A stretch of 64,000 nucleotides of DNA from Rhipidocladum racemiflorum (taxonomy: Eukaryota > Streptophyta > Magnoliopsida > Poales > Poaceae), in contig CM070580.1 of NCBI GenBank assembly GCA_036346355.1, positions 27,075,374 through 27,139,373 of the forward strand, written 5' to 3'. Below, one piece after another: positions 55,680 through 64,000 of the stretch (its first letter is position 1; every line of letters begins with the position of its first letter). Both the position numbers and the translations under genes were made by a program. Below the pieces are notes generated by a model, which saw nothing but the letters and a program-made list of their open reading frames with translations, was not told where the DNA came from and ran no database searches.

Positions 55680-56465
55680 TCACGATATGTCGAGGCCGTT
55701 GAGCTCGAGAGCCCATTTGGCGATTCTTCCGGTAGCGTCGCGGTTGTGGACGACTTCTCCGAGCGGCGAGGAGGTTACCACGGAGATGGGGTGCCGATCG
55801 AAGTAATGGGCAAGCTTCCTCTTGGCGATGAGCACCGAGTATAGCAACTTCTCACTGGGATATCGGACCTTTGTATCGGAGAGCACCTCGCCGACGGTAG
55901 ACCGGCCTTTGCACCTTGAGAACGCGGCCTTCCTCCGCTCGTTCCACAACAAGTGCCGCTACCGACGACCGAGTCGTGGCGGCGATGTAGAGGAGCAAAG
56001 GCTCCTGCGCTCGGGCGACCAGGACCGGAGGTGAGGTCAGAAAGGCTTTTAGTCGACTAAAGGCTTCCTGAGCTTCGTTGGTCCAGGAAAAGTGGTCGGA
56101 CTTCTTCATCAGCTTGTAGAGTGGCATCCCTCGTTCGCCGAGGCGGGATACAAAGCGACTCAGTGCCGCGAGGCATCCCATCAGCCTTTGAACTCCCTTC
56201 AGATCGTTGATTGGCCCCATCCTTGCGATAGCGGAGATCTTATCTCGGTTGGCTTCGATGCCGCCGGAGACGATGAATCCCAAAGAACTTGCCCTTGGGG
56301 ACCCCGAAGACGCACTTCTGGTTGAGCTTTATGCGAAATCGTCGGAGGTTCGCAAAGTCTCCTCCAGTCGGTGATGAGGTCATCGGCCTTCCTGGTCTTG
56401 ACAACGATGTCGCCGACGTGAAGGCTTCGGATGTTACGGCCAATTTGGTCCAAAACACGCTGCAT
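55680..56465 (-). pseudogene. Element C pol: second half of reverse transcriptase
   Basis: The active-site segment reads HVGDIVVKTRKADDLI, so the usual YVDD has become HVGD. It is followed by the thumb and connection (GFIVSGGIEANRDKISAI, SRFVSRLGERGMPLYKLMKK, FSWTNEAQEAFSRLKAFL) in frame 56283-55852. The tether to RNase H (KLLYSVLIAKRKLAHYFDRH, then ALELNGLDIS) is in frame 55952-55680. At least two frameshifts separate these blocks. Confidence 0.85.
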
Positions 56466-57571
56466 ACATCGGCCGTGCGTGGCGCTGCGTTTTTAGACCA
56501 AAAGGCATCGTGACGTAACAGTATGAGCCATACGGGGTGATGAAGGAGGTCGCGAGCTGATCGGACTCCTTCATCACAATCTGGTGATAGCCCGAGTAGG
56601 CATCCAAAAAGGAAAGGGACTCACACCCGGCGGTGGAGTCCACGACCTGGTCGATGCGAGGCAATGGGAATGGATCTTTCGGACAGGCCTTGTTGAGGCT
56701 CGTGTAGTCAACGCACATTCTCCATTGCCCCGACTTTTTCTTTACAAGGACGGGATTGGCGAGCCACTCGGGGTGACGCACCTCCCTTACAAAACCGGCG
56801 GCCAAAAGTTTGGCGATCTCTTCCCCAATGGCCCGTCGCTTCTCTTCGTCGAAACGGCGCAGGCGCTGGGCGATCGGTCTGGATCCCGGTCGAATGTTCA
56901 GGGAGTGCTCGGCGACCTCCTTCGGGACTCCTGGCATGTCCGAGGGTCTCCAAGCGAAGACGTCTCGGTTTGCTTGGAGGAAGTCGACGAGCGCCTTCCT
57001 ATTTGGTGGTGAGGGCGGCCCGATCCGCACGGTCTTGGCGGGATCCTCGGGATCAACAATGACCTCCTTCGTGTCCTCCGCGGACTTGAAAGAGCTAGTC
57101 CCCGACTTGCTGGAGTCGGGTGGATCCGGCCTTCTCCTGGAGTCGGGCGAGCTCGGCGAAGCGAGGACCGGCCGAGGCCGCTTCATGGCTGCCGCTCGTT
57201 GTAGGCGAGCTGGAAAGATGTGGCCACGATGATGACTCCTTGCGGCCCTGGCATCTTCAGCTTGAGGTAGGTGTAATTGGGGACCGCCATGAACTTCAGC
57301 GTAGCATGGTCGTCCCAAAATGGCGTGGTAGGAGCCGGAAGTCCACAACCTCGAAAGTGAGGTTTTCGGTGCGGAAGTTGTCCTGCTCCCAAAGGTGACG
57401 GGCAGCCGACTTGCCCGAGGGGGTGGGCTGTTGGCCTGGCACGACGCCATGGAAGGGCGCCTTGCTCGGCCGGAGGGCGAGCGAGGACCCCAGGGCATCC
57501 AAGGTCTCAATATACATGATGTTGAGATCGCCGCCGCCGCCCATGAGTACCTTGGTCAGCGCCGTCCCCAC
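56434..57571 (-). pseudogene. Element C pol: protease and first half of reverse transcriptase
   Basis: The protease site (frame 57571-57296) reads VLMGGGGDLNIMYIETLDAL, with Gly instead of the catalytic Asp of DGGS. The RT part (frame 57510-56434) is long and clean: PGSRPIAQRLRRFDEEKR, GFVREVRHPEWLANPVLVKK, MCVDYTSLNKACPKDPFPLP, LSFLDAYSGYHQIVMKESD and FITPYGSYCYVTMPFGLK. A frameshift occurs directly before the active-site block. Confidence 0.85.
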
Positions 57572-57599
57572 GATGGGGTCGACGACGAGCGGATAAGCG

Positions 57600-59701
57600 T
57601 CCGGTGCGGGATGTGGTCGGGTGGTCGGTCCGGTCGAAGGCGATCGGGCACTCCGACCACCTCAAGTAGGTGGGCACGGCGAGTAGCCGTGTGGACCTCT
57701 CGGTGGGCGAAGCTTCACCGTCGCTTGTCGGCGTAGCACTCCGCCCCTCAGAAGATCATGAGATGCGGTAGCCGAGTTGTGGGAACTTCGTCGGTGGCTC
57801 ATCGCCTTCTTTGTCCCGGCGTCGGGCGCCGTCGCGCTTCTTCCCTTACCCCGCGATGTCGTGGGGTTTCCGAGAGAAACCGCCAGGACTTCGCAGTCCC
57901 GATACTTGTGCTTGACGGGATAGTCGTGGTTCGCACGGACTATCCATCGGCTTCTCGAATCGGTCGGCGTCTGCCGAGCCTGCTGCTTGGCGGTCGGTCG
58001 GCGGCGACCATTCGCCTTCGCGCCCTGGCTTCCTTCCGCTTTCTTTTGTCCGGCGGTCGGAGGGGGCGCTGCCCCGAGGTCGGCTGTCTTGTGGGCCGTC
58101 TTCCTTTCGAAGATGGCCCCACGGCCTCCTCGCCGAGGCGTGGTTGGTGGCGATGTCAAGGAGCTCCTTGGTGGTCCGGCTTCGCACAGCCCAACTTGTG
58201 GACGAGCCTCGCACGTGGTGCCGTAGATGAACGCCGACGACGCCGGCGTCGCGGATGTCGGGAGCTCATTGCACCGCTGGGAGAAGCGGCGGATGTAGTC
58301 CGGAGGGTCTCCCGGCCGCTTGCAGCTTTTCAGTCCCAGGAGTTGCCAGGCGTTTGTATGTGCCCTGGAAATTTCCGACGAAAGGTTCGCCAGTCGGCCC
58401 ACCGCCGATGGTGTCTGGCGGGCAGGTACTCGCGCCTTGCTCGAGCCGATTCCGCAAGATAGATGGGGAGGTCTTGGATAACGAAGAGTCGTCCGTCGCT
58501 CCCCAGCTCGACAAAGCGAGCCGGTAGTCCTCTAACCGCACATCAGGGTTGGTAGCCCCGTGTACTTGGCTATGTTAGTCGGGGCCGGAATCGGCCAGGA
58601 AGTCGGCGTTGCGGATACTGGCGGGTGAGCAGCGCCCAGGACCGTCGAATCCTGGTCGGGATGGTCGCGTCGCCGCTATCGGCGATCTGCGAGTCTTTGC
58701 CGCGTCGGTAGCTCTTCTTCGCGCCTCGAGGGTGGTGCGGAGATCATACTTGTCCCCCAGGCGATGGCGCACCGGGGTGTATGATGCCTGGGGGAGTTCG
58801 TGGGGCGGGGCCGTCTTGGCCGGGCTCCGCCGGCCCTGTGAGAGTGGCCCAGCGGCCCGAGGTGGCGCCCGTCGCGGGAACTAGAACCTTGGGCGTCTTT
58901 GAACGACAAGACGCTCTACCGATCCCGAAGGTTACGGTAGGTGGCCTTGGCCAGGCTCCGCTGGCTCGGCAGCTCGGGCGGCATTGCCGCAGCGGCAATG
59001 TTACGGTTGGCGTGAGGAAGAACGGAAGGCCGTTCGCTTCCTCACCAATTGTCGATGCACTGACGCACGGGCGCTGCCACGGAGGTCAGTGGTGAGCTAG
59101 GCCGACGGCGCTCGATTCGACTGCGGCTTATCGAGCTCGGCCTTCCGGGCTTCTAGCTCCTCGCCTTTGTCGGCTGGAGGTCGTGAAGCGTTATGAAAGT
59201 CTTGTCGTCGTCTTCCGTAGGGATTCCTCCGCGGCCGTCGCGCGGGAGGAGGTCCCGATAGTAGCGAAGTGGAGGATGGCTCCGCCGCACCGTCATATTG
59301 CACTCGCGGGCGTAGGCCCTTCGAGGGCACACTCCTTGTCGGAGCTAGAGCCGTGGCTAGAGGAATCCGTCGGCCAGGTCGTGGAGGGAAGCCGCGCGTA
59401 ATCGCCATGGCCACGAAGTTGTGAGCTCGTGGAGGGTGGTTCCGCCGCCGCCGCGCCAGCGTATCGCGGTGTTGCCAGAGCAACGCCGGCGCCGCGTCGA
59501 ACCCGCCAGCGGCTTGCGCGAGGCCTCGAGGGCGAGGTTCTTGAGGACGTCAGCGATCGCATCCAGGCTTGCGGAGGGCGTCCGGTCCCGGACAGCAGCA
59601 GGGACGAGGACAAGCTCCCCCGCCGTGGTGACGATGAAATCGAGGGCGCCGAAGCGGATCCAGCCCCTCGATACCGGCGAAACGTAGTGGGAGGAAGCCA
59701 T
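57600..59701 (-). pseudogene. Element C gag
   Basis: The minus-strand frame 59701-59357 begins MASSHYVSPVSRGWIRFGAL about 55 bases inside the primer-binding site and is the likely gag start. The core, split over frames 58541-58266 and 58402-57662, shows FVGNFQGTYKRLATPGTEK and DYIRRFSQRCNELP, standard Tat gag blocks. The zinc-knuckle region (CEPRLSRQAQVSGLRS) has lost its pattern. Gag would form the particle. Several frameshifts make this copy non-functional. Confidence 0.75.
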
Positions 59702-59755
59702 CAGGGAGGAGAATGGGAATCCGAAGATGAAGATGTCGGTGAAGACGCGCGAGAG

Positions 59756-59775
59756 CCCCTACCTGGCGCGCCAAC
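59756..59775 (-). other. Primer-binding site of element C
   Basis: On the minus strand, GTTGGCGCGCCAGGTAGGGG follows the 5' LTR directly. TTGGCGCGCCAGGTAGGGG is the site expected for RIRE2-like Tat elements. Confidence 0.85.
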
Positions 59776-60676
59776 TGTCGGTGTTTCGTGCACCGGCAAT
59801 ACGAATTTATGGTCGGATGGGGTCGCGCGCTCCCTCTCCCCGAATGGTCGACTCGTGGAGTCAGAAGATGTATACTGGTTCGGGCCGAATGTCCCTACTC
59901 CAGTTCGTGCGGTGTGAATGTATTGATCTTTTGGAGACGGACAGGGGGTGTACAGGCGAGGCGGACGGTCGGCTGTCCGATCCCCTTGAGGTTTTCGCTA
60001 GGGAGTCGGGGCTACCTTGGAGACTGTTTTCCCTTTTTTCCGCGCCCCTCCCTCTCGGGCCCTGCCTCTCCTTATATAGACGGAGGAGGCAGTTTACACG
60101 GGAGTTGTGAAGACTACGAGGAGAGGGGTCTGCATGTCTTGAGGTCTGGTTTCTGTCTTGTCCGGCCAACCCCTGCCTGTCCCGAGGTGGGGTTGGTGGC
60201 TCTGTGGCGTACAGTCTTGCGTAATACTGTCAGGGTGGCGTGTTGCGTGGTGCTCTTGTCAGCCTTGGTGACTTTAATGGCGCTTGACTTTGCTTAGGCC
60301 TCGGGAGTGGGCGTACTCCTCTGCGGTGTGCCAGGCGACGGGATGGGGGTTTGACTTCTTCGGTGGCTCTTCTGACAACCTTGGGAAGGAGCCGCCTACC
60401 CTGGTACGGATGTCAGGGCCAGCTGCGCACAAAGCGGTACCGACACTGGCGTGGGCCTGGCGACTTGTGCGTGGCGGAGCTTCGATATTAGGCGGCCGGC
60501 GTGTGCCGACCGCTTGGAACCAGAGTCCGCCGACCGTCCGGGGTCGGCCCCGCACAGGTCGGGGCTCGTTCTTTGCGGCCCAAGTACCTTTCGGTGGTGC
60601 CGGACTTCCGTCGTGATAGGTCAGCCCGTTCGTGCTTCCGGGCTGATGGGGGTACCCATGGTACGGGTACTCGTCA
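59776..60676 (-). repeat. 5' LTR of element C
   Basis: This 901-bp LTR has its minus-strand TATA box (CTATATAAGGAGAGG) near 60070-60083. That predicts a start near 60045 and an R-U5 of about 270 bases. That R-U5 part is identical to the other LTR, while the U3 part (60014-60676) differs at roughly one position in ten, including indels. Confidence 0.9.
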
Positions 60677-62195
60677 CTTATATATTGATGTATTTCTAAT
60701 CAAGAACATGCATTGCCATTTGACTAAAAAAAATCGCACCACCCTCTTTCTTATACACACATGGACAACACCCTATATGATATTAATAGAACACATCAAA
60801 TTTCAGGAATCATGAAACCGTGCAAGTAGAATTAGATTATCACATGATAAAAGGTGAATAGCGTGGAAGTTTTATGGCTGATGTGCTCTGCACTACAATC
60901 GAAGCAGAGTTGTATAGTTGTATTTGCCTGTAGTTTGTTTGATTCCCCTGCTCTTACTCGACCGCTCGCTCATACGCGAGCTGTCGGGCCGTGTGTGCCG
61001 CGCAAGATGAAAACCAGGTTAAACAAACTACAGCCAGTGCATCAAAGTTTTAACCAGTACCTAGTCGACGTAGTAGTTGTCGCCGTGGCTTGGGCACCCT
61101 GTGTTGTAGCCATGCATATACTGCTGCCTTGACGTCGCCGCCGCCACGCCGAGGAAGGATAGTGTCTTCTTGTTTTCTTTTGATCTGGCCGTCGCCACGC
61201 CGAGGAAGGTTTTAATTGCGCCCTAAAAATAAGGAAACCAACTAAATCTACGCATGTATTGTGTTACCTGGAAACTAACTCCACCCACGTCTTTTGGTGT
61301 CTGCTTTAAATGTGCAATTATCCTTACTTAAAAAAGGTACTATATTTTTATTTTCACAACATGCTTGCAAAGGTACCTGTATGGTTATCCTGTTATATTC
61401 AATAGGTCGCAAGTTCGAGCTCTTCACAAGCATAAATCAATGTGGGCAAACTACTGTGGTATCAAAAAAATTTCATTCCTAACAGATTTTTTCATTACTG
61501 TGGTATCAATGTGAGCCTGAATTTTTTCATTACTGTGGTATCAAAATTCTTCACAGATGCATCAAGAATTTCAGTCCTAACAGATGCAACATTGGTAGAC
61601 TGGTAGCAGCACGAAAGATCTGACTTCCAAAATACAGCTTTGAATGTTCCATACCTCAGATTCATCAACTGGTAAGGAGCAACACTCACAAGCAGTATTG
61701 TTAACAATGGAAGCTCCAATTCACCTAAGATAGTAAGATGTGGGTATAAGCAACTGTAAACATGTACCGTATCTCAATTCAGGCTCTACAAGGGTACTCT
61801 AAATGTAATTGTTTCATGTCTTCACAAGCATGAATCATTCTGGGCATATTCACATCAGAACACAAAGCTCTTCACGTAAACGTCCAGATAGTGATACTGT
61901 TACTTCAGAACATCATCAACACAGCAAAATACATTTTTAATCAAGCTCTTCACGTCAGAACACAAAGCTCTTCACGTCAGAACACTTCAAAACATAGCAA
62001 AATACAGTAACTTCAAAACAGATAAAAATTGTACAGAATTTTTGTGGTACTCAACCTATGCACCTTTTCTGGTTTTATTCCACATATTTAAAGACACCAA
62101 GATACAAGAATCCAACTCAATTACGTCAAAAATAATGTGACCATATTACACCATGCACCGGGATTTTTGCAATTAGAAAATTACAGGATAAAAGC
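60677..62195. other. Non-coding DNA between element C and the CACTA gene
   Basis: No protein frame is supported. Short repeated words occur: CCACGCCGAGGAAGG at 61144 and 61195, TTTTTCATTACTGTGGTATC at about 61487 and 61523, and AGCTCTTCACGTCAGAACAC twice near 61.95 kb. The part nearest 62.2 kb is probably the 3' untranslated and subterminal region of the CACTA element. Confidence 0.5.
61944..61985. repeat. Two direct copies of a 20-bp word, possible CACTA subterminal repeats
   Basis: AGCTCTTCACGTCAGAACAC occurs at 61944 and 61966. A partial third copy (AGCTCTTCACGT) lies at 61866. Short repeated words near the ends of CACTA elements are the known binding sites for the element's regulatory protein. 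Here this is only suggested by position. Confidence 0.45.
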
Positions 62196-64000
62196 TCAAT
62201 AGTCATCATTGTCATATTCTAAATCAGGCACATCATTATTTTCCTCTTCGTCGTCGTCGTCATCCTCACCCTCCTCATCCCTATCTCCATCTATGGAATC
62301 ATTGTCATCTTCGATTTCCACTTCATCTATAGAAACACCCTTATGAAATGATTCCTCGTTATTGCTTTGCTTTTCTATCATTTCAATTTCAATGGGATCA
62401 ACCACGTCATATAACTCATTTCTCGACGTTGTTGAGTCATCAAATAAGTTTCCATCATCTATGCCAAAACCAGCTTGTACACTATCTTCTTGGTAAAACT
62501 CATCTTCATTGGGGATACTCAAGCTTCTAATTGGTTGTATCTTGTACGCAACCCACCAATCACGTAGGTCACGCCTTGGGGACGGATAGTGCAAGTAGTA
62601 TACTTGCGTTGCTTGGTGGGCCATTGCAAATGGTTCAAAGTTTGATAGCTTTGAAGTTGATCTTACCTCCAACAAACCTAACTTTGGCTCAGACCTTAGA
62701 CCACCAATAGGGTCAAACCACCGACATTGGAGGAGCACTATTTCTATTTTTCTACCAGTAACGAACGACAATTTGATAATGTCTTCGATGACACCATAGT
62801 AGTCAAGTTGTTGGTCATCTGATGTGAAGGAAGATAAACAAACCCCAGTGTTTATAGTGGTCAACTTTCTACAAGAATTTTCATATCGCTCGGACCTGAA
62901 ACGATAGCCATTGACATCATAAGAATTATATGACAAGGCTCTAGATTTGCATCCAGAGGCCAAATTCCACAAGTCATCATCTACATGGGGGTCATTTCGA
63001 CACTGCAATAATTAAATAATGTTTATTCAGTTAGAAAATAGTAATAGTGTAAAGCATAAAAAAAGTGATACAGTGATTACCGCATTCTTAAACCAATACA
63101 CGAATTCTTCTCTCATGTATTCATCAAGCTCCTGCACCGATAAATTTCCATGATGTGCGCTTTTGAGTTCCACAGATTTTCTGTGAAGAGATGTAATTCG
63201 TAAAAAAATCGAAGCATATGAAAATAGATATTAAATTTTGTATCACATACTCTTGAAAACGGTCGACAGCCGAGCAATTCGTCAAAATATATAACATTGC
63301 AGCATTCATCTCTTCTCGTGTGAGGTCACGAGGTACGCCTCTACCATGAAGCGTGCCTTGACTTTGGAACACATCTAAGGTGCAATCATCATTTTGTATC
63401 TTTGTATGACCTTTGTTGTATCTAGGGGCCTTGTTCCATGTAGTTCTAACATGGTTGCTGAAATAGAGAGACATAAAATTGGTAGTCTCCTCAATAGTAT
63501 GTGCCTCCACGATAGAGCCCTCTACTCTTGCCTTATTATGCACTTTAAGTTTAATTTTGCGCATGAATCTGCATAGTACATTACTGTAATGTTAAAGTAT
63601 ATGACAATAAAAATAATAGCTAATTCAGTTAAATAATAGTACCTTTCAAAGGGGTACATCCAACGAAATGTTACAGGACCACCAACCCTTGCTTCGAAAG
63701 GAAGATGCACAATTAGATGTTGCATTGAATTGAAGAAACCTGGAGGGAAAATTTTTTCGAGTTTGCATAACAAAATTGGAATTTCCTTTTCCAGTATATG
63801 CATTTGTTCTGGATCAATTTCTTTTGCACATAATTGTCTATAGAAAAAACTAAGTTCTGATATGTCCTTCCATTCCTTTTCAGGAATGAAACCCCTCAGT
63901 GCAACAGGTAGGAGACGCTCGATAATTATATGATAGTCATGACTTTTTAGTCCAATAAATCTACGTTCAGCCAAGTTCACAACTTTCCTTAAATTAGCTG
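62196..64000 (-). CDS. CACTA (En/Spm) TNP2-type transposase gene, 3' part with three introns
   Basis: Exons on the minus strand: 64000-63642, 63568-63251, 63180-63081 and 63002-62196. Every junction has GT-AG sites and keeps the frame: PFER|FMRKIK, RFQE|KSVELK and FKNA|CRNDPH. The first exon holds the DUF4218 domain (GLKSHDYHIIIERLLPVALR, CKLEKIFPPGFFNSMQHL, GGPVTFRWMYPFER). The last holds DUF4216 (DYYGVIEDIIKLSF, CRWFDPIGGLRSEPKLGLLE, AHQATQVYYLHYPSPRRDLR) and an acidic tail ending at 62196. This is the C-terminal half of a TNP2-like transposase, which cuts and moves CACTA elements. The catalytic part lies beyond 64000. No stop or frameshift is seen, so it may be intact. Confidence 0.85.

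Larger units (their letters stand above)
46770..60676 (-). mobile_element. Element C: large Tat-type (RIRE2-like) Ty3/gypsy retrotransposon
   Basis: LTRs starting TGTCGGTGTTTCGTGC lie at 46770-47661 and 59776-60676. Gag-pol runs on the minus strand from about 59701 to 53819. A plus-strand gene set runs from about 49.05 to 53.56 kb. The whole is GC-rich. The primer-binding site next to the right LTR marks it as the 5' LTR. Key residues are lost in protease, RT, RNase H and integrase, so it is defective. No target duplication is present: AATGA lies left and CTTAT right. The pol fragment on the left does not resume on the right. Confidence 0.9.

Noticed and set aside
60891..60900. CACTACAATC as a left terminus of the CACTA element
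   Set aside because: The match to CACTA ends is only the first six bases, and no partner end or 3-bp duplication can be seen within the window.

Overview
This window is plant nuclear DNA, most likely from a grass. The transposon types point that way: Tat-lineage Ty3/gypsy elements carrying an antisense 'putative gypsy type transposon' gene, grass-style hAT MITEs, and a TNP2-type CACTA transposase with introns. A fragment of the nuclear gene for chloroplast ribosomal protein bS1c is also present. I see no intact host gene, no tRNA or rRNA gene, and no bacterial or organellar operon. Nearly all recognisable sequence is transposable element.

Left block (3.7-26.3 kb): an old Tat-type gypsy element (called B, minus strand) is split by two solo LTRs of another family. 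The first is 4677-17886 with target duplication GTATC; the second is 19901-22272 with target duplication GTAAC. The first solo LTR is itself split by a young Tat-type element (A, 6852-17873, target duplication CCAGG). The two 383-bp LTRs of A look identical. The insertion order B, then solo LTRs, then A follows from the junctions.

Middle (26.3-45.3 kb): AT-rich intergenic DNA with two hAT-type MITEs that have 8-bp target duplications, CACTA-like and Tourist-like scraps, and a decayed but structurally bounded Ty1/copia element (34185-39144, target duplication ATCAC). A palindrome-ended MITE (about 43.07-43.27 kb) and a five-exon remnant of the bS1c gene follow.

Right block (45.3-60.7 kb): a truncated LTR and a chromovirus-like pol fragment abut a second large Tat-type element (C, 46770-60676, minus strand). 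C has no matching target duplication. Its LTRs are identical in the R-U5 part and clearly diverged in U3. The window ends (62.2-64 kb) inside the 3' half of a CACTA transposase gene on the minus strand. Its reading frame stays open across three introns.

In A and C, gag-pol runs on the minus strand. A second gene set runs on the plus strand from the 3' LTR side: a Transposase_28-like domain, then a low-complexity linker, then a coiled coil or DUF1409-like part, then a small acidic ORF. In C these have their own TATA boxes and one clear 67-bp intron. Tandem repeats sit where the two convergent gene sets meet. This antisense system is the most interesting biology in the window, although antisense ORFs are known in this lineage. 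Coordinates of decayed domains are approximate, and all similarity calls come from reading motifs, not from searches.
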